Program-made: the position numbers and the translations under genes
Notes under the pieces: model-generated
What the model saw: only the letters and a program-made list of their open reading frames with translations
Databases searched by the model: none
Told to the model about the DNA's origin: nothing
DNA from: Clostridia bacterium
GTDB taxonomy: Bacteria; Bacillota; Clostridia; Oscillospirales; CAG-272
Direction: 5' to 3'
Assembly (NCBI GenBank): GCA_017411745.1
Contig: JAFQPM010000016.1
Span: 83,120 to 147,119 of the forward strand
Length of the DNA: 64,000 bases
Shown here: positions 25,149 through 33,999 of the stretch, piece by piece
Numbering within the stretch: position 1 is the stretch's first letter
Layout of the letters: each line of letters starts with the position of its first letter

Positions 25149-27218
25149 TTATTTTGCGTTTTCTGTAGAAACAACGTATGCTTCCGTTTTCGACATTGGC
25201 TCACCCTTGACGGTAACCTGATAGACCTCGACCTTCTCGGTTTTTGCAAAATCGAAGAAGGTGGTCTTCTTGGGTATTCTGAGGGTATTTGAGTCGAGAT
25301 ACTCGGTATCTCGTTCGTCCTCGTCGCAGAAGATGACGCTGTACGGCGTGAAATTCTCACCCTTGACGTAGACGTAATCGCCCTCGACGTAGACGTCGGC
25401 GATGCTGATATCACGGCTACCCATCATCATATAGTCGATAGGATCGTATTTGACGTCACCGTATGCGTATTTATCGCCGTAGAGCACGTCGTATTCGATC
25501 TTCGTGAGCTTATCCGCGTAGTCTTCATCCTCGCTGCAAACACGGTGGAACATATTGATAACGCCCTCATCGTTGCCGATTATATCCATGACCGTCGGAA
25601 AAAGCTGATATGCGTAAATATCTTTGTCCGTAAAGGCTTCGGACTCGACCTCAAAATTGGGGATGATGATGTATTCGGTCTGGAAATCGTTCATTTCGGA
25701 GAGTGTGATGCCACTGTCCTTGACCAAGGTGGGCAGATGATCTCCGTATAAGACCAGGATCGTATCCTCCTCAAGAGCCATTACCTCGTCGTATATAGCC
25801 TTTACAAATTCGTCAACGGCGTGGAGCTGGCTGACGTAATAATTATATCTGCTCAGCGTTGCGGCGTTACTTGCGCCTCCCGTTACGGTAACGTCACCCT
25901 CGACGGCAACGTAGTCATCGGGATAATCGCCGTGAGACTGCACCGCTACTGTGAAAACAAAATCGGACTCCTCGGTTGAGGAAAGGAGGTGCAATATTTC
26001 ATCGGTGAGCATTGCGTCCTCTGCCCAACCGTACGGGTTGTAGGTGGGATTCGGGAAATACTCGATCGAGGTAAAGCTCTCAAATCCGAGGTTCTTGTAG
26101 ACCTCGTTTCGCTGATAGAAGGTTCCCTCGTTGTTATGTATCGCGTGAGTGCGATAGCCCGATGCTAAAAGGTCGTAGGCGATGGTCTCGCAGGTGGTTT
26201 CGGAAAGAATGGTTCGGTAGGGGTATTCGCCTGCACCAAAGTCCCTTATTCTCATACCCGTAAGCACCTCAAATTCCACGTTGATCGTAGCCGCGCCGAT
26301 AACCGGCACGGTGAGGAATCCACTCGGATACTGCTCCTTGAGAGCCGTGAAATTTGGAACGGGATCCTCTGAGTAGGTCAATTCATTTATATATTTTACA
26401 TCAAAGAATGACTCGAGCTGAACGAAAACGACGTTCGGCTTTTCTTGCTCTTCATTGCTACCCTCATCCCCACTCTCGCCGTATATCTGGTTGAGTATCT
26501 TATCCATTTCATCCGAGCCGTAGTCGCTTGGACGGTTTACTCCTCGGTCAAATACACTCAACGAAAAGCAATAAGCAAATCCATAATCGTTATAGGCATC
26601 CGCGAGGTTCGGAAAGCGTGTGGTAAGATTGTTTGTCTGAAATCCTATTACTATGGATGCTACAAGTACGACTGCAGTGGTTACAAAGCTTATAATGAAG
26701 CTTTTGAGCTTGATGCCGTGGGATTTAGTTTTGATAAACAAAACAACTATTCCCGCGATCGCACCCAGTATCGCCCCGATCATCAATGCAAGCTCATAGG
26801 GCTTGAAATATACGTCAATGATCGTTATAATACTCAAAAAGATCGAAAAGTCCACCGCTGAAAGAGGTGTTACTCTATTGATCAGCACGAAAAACTGAAT
26901 GACACCAAGCGCGAACAAAAGTGTAGACACGAGCGCTACGCTTGCTACACGCTTGGGTATCAGGAGGGTCGGCAGAAGAAGGACGAGCGCGATGCAGTAA
27001 TTAGCTATGAAAGCGATCGGATTTTCTATCAAAAATACGAATCCTCCGACAAATGAGCGTCTTGAAAGGCACTCAACGACCAAAGTTATTATAAAAGCCA
27101 AGAAAAGATGCGCGGGTACGCGATCAAAGTCTATGAGCGTGCGACCAAGCGCCTTCAAACGCGTTCTAATTGCGCCGCTGGATCCCTTCTCGGCAGACGA
27201 ATTGACTGATTTATTCAT
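25149..27218 (-). CDS. LtaS-like sulfatase-fold phosphoglycerol transferase
   Basis: A 689-aa membrane enzyme of the LtaS/OpgB group. The first 210 residues contain about five membrane helices. The extracellular part starts near 260 with NVVFVQLESFFD (metal-binding Glu) and includes GAATINVEFEVLTGM, whose Thr matches the catalytic threonine of LtaS, then a His-containing THAIHNNEGTFYQRN block and VLYGDHLPTL. LtaS polymerises glycerol phosphate from phosphatidylglycerol onto lipoteichoic acid. The C-terminal 90 residues after the sulfatase core form an extra beta-rich domain (about 600-680) not present in LtaS. GTGAGGAATA precedes the ATG. The gene is monocistronic. Confidence 0.85.
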   Translation of the reverse strand: MNKSVNSSAEKGSSGAIRTRLKALGRTLIDFDRVPAHLFLAFIITLVVECLSRRSFVGGFVFLIENPIAFIANYCIALVLLLPTLLIPKRVASVALVSTLLFALGVIQFFVLINRVTPLSAVDFSIFLSIITIIDVYFKPYELALMIGAILGAIAGIVVLFIKTKSHGIKLKSFIISFVTTAVVLVASIVIGFQTNNLTTRFPNLADAYNDYGFAYCFSLSVFDRGVNRPSDYGSDEMDKILNQIYGESGDEGSNEEQEKPNVVFVQLESFFDVKYINELTYSEDPVPNFTALKEQYPSGFLTVPVIGAATINVEFEVLTGMRIRDFGAGEYPYRTILSETTCETIAYDLLASGYRTHAIHNNEGTFYQRNEVYKNLGFESFTSIEYFPNPTYNPYGWAEDAMLTDEILHLLSSTEESDFVFTVAVQSHGDYPDDYVAVEGDVTVTGGASNAATLSRYNYYVSQLHAVDEFVKAIYDEVMALEEDTILVLYGDHLPTLVKDSGITLSEMNDFQTEYIIIPNFEVESEAFTDKDIYAYQLFPTVMDIIGNDEGVINMFHRVCSEDEDYADKLTKIEYDVLYGDKYAYGDVKYDPIDYMMMGSRDISIADVYVEGDYVYVKGENFTPYSVIFCDEDERDTEYLDSNTLRIPKKTTFFDFAKTEKVEVYQVTVKGEPMSKTEAYVVSTENAK

Positions 27219-27368
27219 TATTCCTCACTTCTTTTCAAACAAGTTTATAATTCTCAAATTTCCGAGGTTTATTTTATCACACTTATTGCGCAATGTCAAG
27301 CAGCTGAAAGGATTTTTAATAATTTTTCACATTAATACACGAGCAGGTCACATACTTATAATTCAATT

Positions 27369-27403
27369 AAAAAACCGAGAACGCGCGCAACGTCGTTCTC
27401 GGT
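27369..27403 (-). terminator. Terminator of the 5'-nucleotidase-like gene
   Basis: Minus strand stem CCGAGAACG / CGTTCTCGG with a 10-nt loop followed by TTTTTTAATT. Confidence 0.85.
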
Positions 27404-27431
27404 TCAGGTTAAAATATTTTGTGATGCAAGC

Positions 27432-29120
27432 TCAATAGTTCATTTTTGTTCCCGCTTCTACACTTGCCGTCCATCCGCCTTTAGTTATGAATTCTGCAAC
27501 AAGGTCGCGGGCAAATATACTCGGATCGTATTCGGCAACAACCGTGAGATTGTTAGGCGCATAGAACGCACTGTACGTATCGACAATGACGTAATACGTA
27601 TCGTTATCTTTTATCTGATCTTTGATCTGCTCGCCGTATTCTCCGAGGTGTATGTAATAGTTATCGTTGTTGGTCTCCAAGAATTTCTTTTTGAGATCTC
27701 CGCCCTTGATTGAGCACAGGACGATTCGGTTATCGAACGGCAAAAGCGTATTGAGTATCCCGTACGTAACTTCCCCCATTGGAAGCGAATACGGGCTTCT
27801 GACCGACATAAAGCCTCCGCCAAGTACGATGTCATAATCATCTCCCCACTCTGCAGCACCCGTTTCGTAATAAAGCTTTGCAACAAGCTGCTTTATCTCA
27901 CTACTGCTTCGGGTTCTGTCATTCATGCCGACGATCAGATTTGATTTAGAGATCTCGTCAGAATATTTTTCAAGCAATTTATCTACAACTTCATCTTCTT
28001 CAAGAGATGAGTACTTATTTGACGACACGTACTCTGCTACGTTAACACCTGAATTTCCATTAGCCGAGTTGATCTTTACCTCGACGTGCGAAAGGCCGCG
28101 ATTATCTCCTCCGCCCTGAAGATGATATACTCCGCAACTATCCACCATGACGTAATTCTGATGAGTATGCGATTCGAAAACAAGATCAACGTAGCCCTCC
28201 GAGAGCGCCACGTCATAGTACGAGGATATAGAACCCGAACCTATCTGAATCGTGCTTCCCGAGCTTCGACCGTATCCGTCGTGCACTGAGTAGACTATAT
28301 AATCCGCGCCAATACTACGCAGTCTTTCGGACTCACTTTTTACAAGCGCTGTCAACTCCGAGCCGACCTTAAAATAAACGTCCTCCGTTTTGTCCGATGA
28401 GATTGACGAATAGCAATCTCCGATTGCGCCGATGATGCCGATTTGAATATCTCCGAGATCCACTACGACCGACGGTGAGCAGCACTCTACACGTTCGTTT
28501 GTTGCGCGGTCGTATACGTTGATAGCAAGCAGCGGAAATTCGGCAAGCGCAGCATTTTCCTCGATCTTCTCTTCTCCCCAGTCGAACTCGTGATTGCCGA
28601 GGGTCATCGCCGCAAAATCAAGCTCGTTCATCCAATCTGTCACGATAAAGCCGCTTGTAAGGTTGGATTCGGGACCGCCCTGCCACATATCTCCGCTTGA
28701 CAGAAAAATCGTGTGATCGTCGCTCTCGGTTGCGTTTTTCAGATAAGTTGAAAGACCTTCGACACCAACGTTTTCTTCTGTCGTGCAGAATTTGCCGTGT
28801 AGATCGTTGATAGCGTAGAGGTCAACGCAAACTATCACCGATATAGTGCAGACGTCGCATTCTCCGTTATCGTCACCGTCGATGTGGTTGTCGCACTCGG
28901 TCTTTCCGCCAGTCGTGTCTTCCGTAGAGCTACTCGTTTCGGAATGATCGTCGCAGTTGCTTTCCGTTTCGGCGGTGATTTCGTTGTCGGCTTCAGTTCC
29001 AACAGTTGTTTCGATTTCGTCCGTACTACCGCTTTCAATATTAATATTGGGTGAATTGCAGCTTGTAAGCATAACGACAAGTGCTAACAGTAAGCAAAGT
29101 AAATTTCTTTTTATATTCAT
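27432..29120 (-). CDS. 5'-nucleotidase / 2',3'-cyclic phosphodiesterase-like lipoprotein
   Basis: A 562-aa surface lipoprotein that probably hydrolyses extracellular nucleotides. It has a signal peptide with lipobox MLTSC (Cys21), a Ser/Thr/Glu-rich linker, then a short DxDxxGxCDxC-type motif (DGDDNGECDVC) around 85-95. The calcineurin-like metallophosphoesterase domain follows: DLYAINDLHGKF, SSGDMWQGG, TLGNHEFDWG, and a VFESHTHQN metal-site histidine block. The C-terminal 5_nucleotid_C-type domain (about 365-540) contains LPFDNRIVLCSIKG. GAGGT lies 4 nt before the ATG. I found no clear promoter directly upstream; its 5' side is the 127-bp repeat array behind tRNA-Pro. Confidence 0.85.
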   Translation of the reverse strand: MNIKRNLLCLLLALVVMLTSCNSPNINIESGSTDEIETTVGTEADNEITAETESNCDDHSETSSSTEDTTGGKTECDNHIDGDDNGECDVCTISVIVCVDLYAINDLHGKFCTTEENVGVEGLSTYLKNATESDDHTIFLSSGDMWQGGPESNLTSGFIVTDWMNELDFAAMTLGNHEFDWGEEKIEENAALAEFPLLAINVYDRATNERVECCSPSVVVDLGDIQIGIIGAIGDCYSSISSDKTEDVYFKVGSELTALVKSESERLRSIGADYIVYSVHDGYGRSSGSTIQIGSGSISSYYDVALSEGYVDLVFESHTHQNYVMVDSCGVYHLQGGGDNRGLSHVEVKINSANGNSGVNVAEYVSSNKYSSLEEDEVVDKLLEKYSDEISKSNLIVGMNDRTRSSSEIKQLVAKLYYETGAAEWGDDYDIVLGGGFMSVRSPYSLPMGEVTYGILNTLLPFDNRIVLCSIKGGDLKKKFLETNNDNYYIHLGEYGEQIKDQIKDNDTYYVIVDTYSAFYAPNNLTVVAEYDPSIFARDLVAEFITKGGWTASVEAGTKMNY

Positions 29121-29146
29121 AACTACCTCGAATAAACAAAAGATAA

Positions 29147-29273
29147 TTGGTACACGTCACCTCGGGCAAAAAATCAAGCCGAACGCAAGGTTAAAGAATC
29201 TTTCAGTCGAGGTGACAAGATTCAGAACACTTAACTAAATCCTCGCAAGCTCGGATTTAGTTGGGAAGTTCTC
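29147..29273. repeat. 127-bp tRNA-Pro-derived tandem repeat, copy 1
   Basis: This unit differs from the next one at only 2 of 127 positions. Read on the minus strand it contains an 18-nt copy of the tRNA-Pro 3' end (AATCTTGTCACCTCGAC, 29206-29223) and an inverted copy of the acceptor stem. The segment 29208-29291 can fold with CGAGGTGAC pairing to GTCACCTCG around a strong inner hairpin AACTAAATCC / GGATTTAGTT, a tRNA-sized (84-nt) but not cloverleaf structure. The left half resembles the tRNA terminator, but its right arm is replaced, so it should not terminate. Confidence 0.85.
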
Positions 29274-29400
29274 TTGGTACACGTCACCTCGGGCAAAAAA
29301 TCAAGCCGAACACAAGGTTAAAGAATCTTTCGGTCGAGGTGACAAGATTCAGAACACTTAACTAAATCCTCGCAAGCTCGGATTTAGTTGGGAAGTTCTC
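29274..29400. repeat. 127-bp tRNA-Pro-derived tandem repeat, copy 2
   Basis: Second exact-period unit. It carries a 19-nt identity to the tRNA-Pro 3' end (GAATCTTGTCACCTCGACC on the minus strand, 29332-29350). The tRNA-like foldback runs over 29335-29418 and uses bases of the next unit for one arm. Confidence 0.85.
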
Positions 29401-29446
29401 TTGGTACACGTCACCTCGGGCAAAAAATCAAGCCGAACACAAGGTT
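29401..29446. repeat. Partial third copy of the 127-bp unit
   Basis: The first 46 bases match copies 1 and 2 and then switch into the intact terminator of tRNA-Pro. This shows that the repeats were built from the 3' flank of the tRNA gene. Confidence 0.8.
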
Positions 29447-29460
29447 CGGCTTGATTTTTT
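29422..29460 (-). terminator. Terminator of tRNA-Pro
   Basis: Perfect 17-bp stem AAAAAATCAAGCCGAAC / GTTCGGCTTGATTTTTT with a 5-nt loop immediately after the CCA end of the tRNA. Confidence 0.9.
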
Positions 29461-29536
29461 GGTCGAGGTGACAAGATTCGAACTTGCGACTTCTACGTCC
29501 CGAACGTAGCGCTCTACCAAACTGAGCCACACCTCG
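29460..29536 (-). tRNA. tRNA-Pro (anticodon CGG)
   Basis: A complete cloverleaf on the minus strand: acceptor CGAGGTG / CACCTCG, D arm GCTC-AGTTTGGTA-GAGC, anticodon arm CTACG-TTCGGGA-CGTAG with CGG at 34-36, T arm GCAAG-TTCGAAT-CTTGT, discriminator A and an encoded CCA. It reads CCG proline codons. It has its own promoter and terminator. Its 3' end is duplicated twice in the neighbouring 127-bp repeats. Confidence 0.97.
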
Positions 29537-29584
29537 ATCATTTGATTTGCAAAACACAGTTTCCTTGTGTTTCAAACAAATGTT

Positions 29585-29613
29585 AGTATACCATAAAGCA
29601 AGGATTTTGTCAA
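29585..29613 (-). promoter_or_regulatory. Promoter of tRNA-Pro
   Basis: Minus strand TTGACA (29608-29613), 17 bp, TATACT (29585-29590). A leader hairpin AAACACA / TGTGTTT (29549-29571) lies between it and the tRNA. Confidence 0.88.
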
Positions 29614-29645
29614 GCGTTTTGAAAAATTAAATTGTGCATTTTTTC

Positions 29646-29674
29646 AAAAAGCGGCAGGCACATACCCACCGCTT
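29646..29674 (-). terminator. Terminator of the glpK-hydrolase operon
   Basis: Minus strand AAGCGG...CCGCTTTTT hairpin about 27 nt past the stop codon of the hydrolase gene. Confidence 0.65.
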
Positions 29675-29700
29675 CTCTGTAAATTAAAATTAGCAAAAGA

Positions 29701-30621
29701 TCAACCGATAAATTCAATTATATCGTTTTTAACGGTGTCGTAAGTAAAATCATTAAGGATTTCGTGTCTGCCGCCTTTGTAAAGGATACACTTGACGTTA
29801 TGACCCTGCTTTTTTAATCTTGCTTCGACCTGAAGCACACCCTTGCCGTAATTTCCTACGGGGTCGTCCTCTCCCGCGACCAGAAGCACGGGAATATGCG
29901 GCAGCTTTTTGAACCAAGCTGCGCGGTTTGAATACTTCAACAGTCGCATAAGGTCACCCATCGCGCTGACGGTGAATTTGAAGGTGCAGTACTCGTCGCC
30001 AACGTATTTGTTACGCGTTTCGAGGTCGGTGGAAAGCCAAGATTTTGAATTCTCTTCACTCCTGAATTTTGAATTATAGCTACCAAATGCGAGGTCGTCG
30101 ACGAATTTGGATATATGCCTCTCTCCTTTGAAAAGCTTGATCAGAGCAATGACCGCAAGTCCTGCGCCCGCGGCGTGATTTGCACCGCCCGTACCCATAA
30201 CTATAAGCTTATCGGGGCGTGCATATTTTTCGGTTGCAAGGCGCACTATAAACGAACCCATGCTGTGACCCATAAGGTAATACGGCAGATCTTTTTCGCT
30301 GTCGAATTCAGCTCTTACAGCGTCTGAAAACACCTTTACGTCACGGCAGAGCTTATCCCAGCCCTTTTTAGATGCGATAAAGCCAAGCTCGCTCTTATCG
30401 TTTACGGTCTTTCCGTGTCCGAGGTTATCGTAGCCAAAGCAAATATAGCCTGCATCGGCGAGTGCGGTCATTATGCGGTCGTATCTGCCTATATGCTCGG
30501 TCATTCCGTGGACTATATGGAAAAATCCGCGCTTTTCGCCATCGGGCAAATAGACCACTCCCGAAAGATTATGTATGCCGTCGCACGACGGAACTGTAAA
30601 TTCCCTTTTTATATAAGACAT
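29701..30621 (-). CDS. Alpha/beta hydrolase, monoacylglycerol lipase-like
   Basis: A 306-aa cytoplasmic serine hydrolase of the Hydrolase_4 / monoacylglycerol-lipase group. It has the oxyanion segment HIVHGMTEHIGRYDRIM (about 35-51), then the family block YDNLGHGKT, nucleophile elbow MGHSMGSF, acid near VAGEDDPVG, and a C-terminal catalytic histidine in GGRHEILND. The family cleaves monoacylglycerols or lysophospholipids to glycerol derivatives and fatty acids. It lies 21 nt after the glycerol kinase gene, so a role in feeding glycerol to GlpK is plausible but inferred. GAGG lies 9 nt before the ATG. Confidence 0.85.
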   Translation of the reverse strand: MSYIKREFTVPSCDGIHNLSGVVYLPDGEKRGFFHIVHGMTEHIGRYDRIMTALADAGYICFGYDNLGHGKTVNDKSELGFIASKKGWDKLCRDVKVFSDAVRAEFDSEKDLPYYLMGHSMGSFIVRLATEKYARPDKLIVMGTGGANHAAGAGLAVIALIKLFKGERHISKFVDDLAFGSYNSKFRSEENSKSWLSTDLETRNKYVGDEYCTFKFTVSAMGDLMRLLKYSNRAAWFKKLPHIPVLLVAGEDDPVGNYGKGVLQVEARLKKQGHNVKCILYKGGRHEILNDFTYDTVKNDIIEFIG

Positions 30622-30642
30622 AATTCTGTCCTCACTTTATAA

Positions 30643-32148
30643 TTATTCGTTCTCGGTGAAGATCCGGCAAGCTTTTACGGCTCTCTTCCATCCTCCGAGA
30701 GCTTTGCTTCTGTCCTCTGCACTCATTTCGGGATTGAAGCGCTTGCTTTCTCCCACAAGACGCTTGAGCTCGTCGCGGCTCTCGAAAAATCCGACTGCGA
30801 GACCCGCAAGATACGCCGCGCCTGCCGCAGTTGCCTCAGCGTTTGACGCTCTGATGACCTCTATGCCCGAAATGTCGCTCTGTATCTGCATGAGCAGGTC
30901 GTTTGCCGATGCACCTCCGTCGACCTTAAGGCTTCTGACACCCTCGCCGCCGATTGCAGTCATATCGGCATTCATTGCCGAGATCACGTCCTCGGTCTGA
31001 TATGCTATCGAATCGAGTGCGGCACGAATAAGATGATTTTTTCCAGTTCCGGACGTCAGACCGACCACCGTTCCTCTCGCGTGCATATCCCAATGGGGCG
31101 CACCGAGTCCTGCAAACGCGGGCACTACGTAAACACCGCCGCTATTTTCAACGCTACGCGCAAAAAATTCGCTTTCGGCAGAATCGCTTATCAGCTTCAT
31201 TTCATCTCGCAACCAACGAACGACTGCTCCGCCCACGAAAACGCTTCCTTCAAGGGCATATTCTATCGGTCTGCCCTTCTCTCCCGCGGCGATGGTGGTG
31301 AGAAGTCCCTGACTACTCTCGACCGCTTTTTCTCCCGTATGTGTGAGCAGAAAGCATCCCGTACCGTAAGTGTTTTTTGCCTCGCCCGTACTATGACAGC
31401 ACTGTCCGAAAAGTGCCGCCTGCTGATCTCCTGCAATACCCGAGATGCACAAATTAGTTCCCATACACTCAAAGTAGCCATATATTTCACTACTGCTTCT
31501 GATCTCGGGGAGAATGCTTCTCGGAATACCGAGAATTTCAAGCATTTTTTCGTCCCACTCACCCGTGTGTATGTTACAAAGCATCGTTCTTGACGCGTTC
31601 GTGCGGTCGGTGACGAAAACCTTACCCTCGGTTAGCTTCCACGTAAGCCACGTATCGACCGTGCCGACGAGCAGCTCACCCTTCTCTGCACTTTCTCTTG
31701 CGCCGTCAACATTATCGAGTATCCATTTGATCTTTGTTCCGCTAAAATATGGGTCAATTCGCAGACCCGTGGTCTGCTTTACGTATTCTCCATATCCCTT
31801 TTTCTCGAGCTCTCGGCAGATATCCGCCGTTCTTCTGCACTGCCATACTATCGCGCGGCAGATAGGCTTTCCCGTGGTCTTATTCCACGCCACAACGGTC
31901 TCTCTTTGGTTGGTTATGCCGACCGCGGCTATCTCTTCGGGATCTACTCCGCTTTTGGCTATACACTCGGTAAGCGATGCGTACTGATTTGCGTATATCT
32001 CCATCGGCTCCTGCTCTACCCAGCCCGCGTGGGTATAATACTGCGGAAACTCGTGCTGAGCCATGGATACCACGTTTGCTTCTTTATCAAATAGTATTGC
32101 TCGCGCGCTTGTCGTGCCCTCGTCGAGCGCCAAAACGTATTTCTTCAT
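30643..32148 (-). CDS. glpK: Glycerol kinase
   Basis: Phosphorylates glycerol to glycerol-3-phosphate with ATP. It is 501 aa, the standard FGGY-kinase length. It starts [18 protein letters not shown] and carries [17 protein letters not shown], the ATP-site [11 protein letters not shown], the FGGY motif region [14 protein letters not shown], and [15 protein letters not shown]. Its ATG is one nt after the stop codon of the membrane-protein gene, so translation is coupled. The operon order is UPF0316 protein, GlpK, hydrolase. No glpF or glpD is seen in the window. Confidence 0.96.
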   Translation of the reverse strand: MKKYVLALDEGTTSARAILFDKEANVVSMAQHEFPQYYTHAGWVEQEPMEIYANQYASLTECIAKSGVDPEEIAAVGITNQRETVVAWNKTTGKPICRAIVWQCRRTADICRELEKKGYGEYVKQTTGLRIDPYFSGTKIKWILDNVDGARESAEKGELLVGTVDTWLTWKLTEGKVFVTDRTNASRTMLCNIHTGEWDEKMLEILGIPRSILPEIRSSSEIYGYFECMGTNLCISGIAGDQQAALFGQCCHSTGEAKNTYGTGCFLLTHTGEKAVESSQGLLTTIAAGEKGRPIEYALEGSVFVGGAVVRWLRDEMKLISDSAESEFFARSVENSGGVYVVPAFAGLGAPHWDMHARGTVVGLTSGTGKNHLIRAALDSIAYQTEDVISAMNADMTAIGGEGVRSLKVDGGASANDLLMQIQSDISGIEVIRASNAEATAAGAAYLAGLAVGFFESRDELKRLVGESKRFNPEMSAEDRSKALGGWKRAVKACRIFTENE

Positions 32149-32149
32149 A

Positions 32150-32701
32150 TTATTTCACCATCCCATATCCGCCTGCGTATTTGCTGACCTCACTTGCAAC
32201 GACGAAGACCTTATTGTCGCACACTGCACGTATCTCCTTAAGCGTTCTGGGTGTTTCGCGTCTGGGAAGAACGATGAAGATCATATTCATTTTGTCCTTC
32301 GAGCCGTGACCGTCGAAAACGGTGTATCCCATATTGCGCTCTCTGAGGTATTCTGTTATTTTATTGGTACTGTCGTCGCTCGCGATAAGCTCGAGGTTTG
32401 ACGTACCAAGGGCGATCTTACTCTCAATGGTCGAGCCGAGGAAAAGTCCCGTAGCATAACCGACGCAATAGAACAAAAGCAGAAGAAGATTATCGCCGAG
32501 CGTTCCGATGATCGTGGAGATCACGAGTCCCCATATAGTGCACTCAATAAAGCCAAGACCTGCCGCCTTGAGTCGCTGTCCCTTGACCATCATACAGGTC
32601 TTGAGGGATTGGATGGTTATTTCAACTATCTTTGCCGCGCATACGAGCAGGCAGACGAGTATTGGGCTTATTTCCTTTACGGCAGCTAAAAAATCAGACA
32701 T
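32150..32701 (-). CDS. UPF0316 membrane protein (DUF5698-DUF2179)
   Basis: A 183-aa protein with three or four hydrophobic helices in the first 90 residues (including the family block [20 protein letters not shown]) and a cytoplasmic C-terminal DUF2179 domain ([20 protein letters not shown]...[18 protein letters not shown]), a ferredoxin-like ligand-binding fold found also in YitT proteins. Its function is unknown. The start at 32701 was chosen for the AAGGAG 8 nt upstream and because it gives the usual family length. It is first in the glpK operon, with a promoter directly upstream. Confidence 0.88.
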   Translation of the reverse strand: MSDFLAAVKEISPILVCLLVCAAKIVEITIQSLKTCMMVKGQRLKAAGLGFIECTIWGLVISTIIGTLGDNLLLLLFYCVGYATGLFLGSTIESKIALGTSNLELIASDDSTNKITEYLRERNMGYTVFDGHGSKDKMNMIFIVLPRRETPRTLKEIRAVCDNKVFVVASEVSKYAGGYGMVK

Positions 32702-32753
32702 TTTTATTCTCCTTACGTTCTGTCTTATTGGGCATAAAACGACCCCACGTCTT

Positions 32754-32782
32754 ATTTTAGCATATTTTTTTCTGCTTTTCAA
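32754..32782 (-). promoter_or_regulatory. Promoter of the UPF0316-glpK operon
   Basis: Minus strand TTGAAA (32777-32782), 17 bp, TAAAAT (32754-32759). Confidence 0.75.
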
Positions 32783-32830
32783 CAGAAAGGTCGTTTTTTT
32801 ATAAAAAATAAGATATTTTCACTTTTACAC

Positions 32831-32859
32831 TTGCCGAAAATCACGAAATATGTTATAAT
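32831..32859 (+). promoter_or_regulatory. Promoter of tdk
   Basis: TTGCCG (32831-32836), 17 bp, TATAAT (32854-32859). Confidence 0.75.
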
Positions 32860-32894
32860 TGGATCATCAGAGTATATGCAGAGGTTTTAAGAAA

Positions 32895-33473
32895 ATGGCA
32901 AAATTATATTTTAAATACGGCGCGATGGGATCCTCCAAGACCGCTAACGCGCTGATAACCCGATTTAATTACGAGGAGCGCGGAATGAAGGTGTGGCTGA
33001 TCAAGCCCTCAATAGACGTTCGCGACGGTGCTGACGTTATCCGTTCCCGAATAGGTCTTGAGCAGCAGGCATACGCTGTTACTCCCGAGATTGATCTCTT
33101 TGAAGAATTCAAAGCTCACGGCGACTGCCACGTAATCATCGCGGACGAGTGCCAGTTCTTTACCGCGGCGCAGATCGATCAGCTCAGACGCATCGTCAAC
33201 GAGCTTGATATACCCGTTCTCTGCTTCGGGTTGCGAACAGACTTCCTTACCCATCTCTTTGAGGGTAGCCGCAGACTTTTTGAGGTCGCTGACTCCGTGA
33301 CCGAGATAAAGACCATTTGCGCTTGTGGAAGAAAAGCGATAGTTAACGCCCGCATAGACTGCGACGGCCGCGTGGTGACCGAAGGCGGTCAGATACTTCT
33401 CGGCGGAAACGACTCTTACGTTGCAATGTGTCATTCTTGCTGGATCGAAACGATCAAAAAGCAGAATTCATGA
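32895..33473 (+). CDS. tdk: Thymidine kinase (type II, zinc-containing)
   Basis: Salvages thymidine to dTMP. It is 192 aa, typical for type II enzymes. The P-loop is GAMGSSKT (9-16), the Walker-B/catalytic segment is IIADECQFFTAAQIDQL, the lasso region is GLRTDFLTHLFEGS, and the zinc site consists of CACG and CHSC. The start at 32895 follows the promoter at 32831 and AGAGG 11 nt upstream; a TTG in the -10 region is not a credible start. It is followed by a HIT protein gene 41 nt downstream. Confidence 0.95.
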   Translation: MAKLYFKYGAMGSSKTANALITRFNYEERGMKVWLIKPSIDVRDGADVIRSRIGLEQQAYAVTPEIDLFEEFKAHGDCHVIIADECQFFTAAQIDQLRRIVNELDIPVLCFGLRTDFLTHLFEGSRRLFEVADSVTEIKTICACGRKAIVNARIDCDGRVVTEGGQILLGGNDSYVAMCHSCWIETIKKQNS

Positions 33474-33514
33474 ATAAGAATTTGTTGAACGATGATGTGT
33501 AGAGGTAAGTTACA

Positions 33515-33916
33515 ATGGATTGTGTATTCTGCAAAATAGTAAACGGAGATATCCCCAGCTATAAGGTTTATGAGGATGAGTATTCATTGGTTTTCATGGA
33601 TATTGCCAAGGATGTGGATGGTCACATGGTTGCAATACCCAAGAAGCATGTGAAATGCATTCTTGATTGCGATACAGAAACTTTAAATCACTTGATGGCA
33701 TCGGTTAAAAAGGTTGCCAATCACTGTGTTGAGCATTGTGGATATGACGGAGTGAACCTCTTGAATGCAAGTGACGAGAGTGCGGGTCAGTCTGTTCCAC
33801 ATTTTCATATCCATATCATCCCGCGAAAACATGACGACAATATTGATGCTTGGCCAAAGTTCGATGGAGCGCATCGTGAGATAGATGAGCTTTTTGAAAA
33901 ACTAATAATTCGGTAA
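33515..33916 (+). CDS. HIT-family nucleotide hydrolase
   Basis: A 133-aa histidine-triad protein with the zinc-like CVFC pair near the start, the IPKKHVKCI block and the catalytic triad HFHIHIIPR (H96, H98, H100). The family (Hint/HinT-like) hydrolyses AMP-lysine, phosphoramidates or dinucleotides. AGAGGTAAG precedes the ATG. It is downstream of tdk in the same direction and ends at a terminator. Its sequence is more AT-rich than tdk (codons such as ATT, GAT and AAA dominate), which might mean a separate origin; this is only an impression. Confidence 0.9.
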   Translation: MDCVFCKIVNGDIPSYKVYEDEYSLVFMDIAKDVDGHMVAIPKKHVKCILDCDTETLNHLMASVKKVANHCVEHCGYDGVNLLNASDESAGQSVPHFHIHIIPRKHDDNIDAWPKFDGAHREIDELFEKLIIR

Positions 33917-33944
33917 ATTCCAATTTGTCTAACAGAATAAAACT

Positions 33945-33990
33945 AACCCCGACAGATCCTTGAAAATCTGTCGGGGTTCACTATTTTTTC
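33945..33990. terminator. Terminator between convergent HIT and SDR genes
   Basis: Perfect 13-bp stem AACCCCGACAGAT / ATCTGTCGGGGTT with an 8-nt loop and a following TTTTTT. It closely resembles the hairpin at 42630. Confidence 0.88.
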
Positions 33991-33999
33991 ACTGTAAAT

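Noticed and set aside
29147..29446. CRISPR-like array beside tRNA-Pro
   Set aside because: The units are directly adjacent, 127 bp long and without unique spacers, so this is a tandem repeat rather than a CRISPR array.
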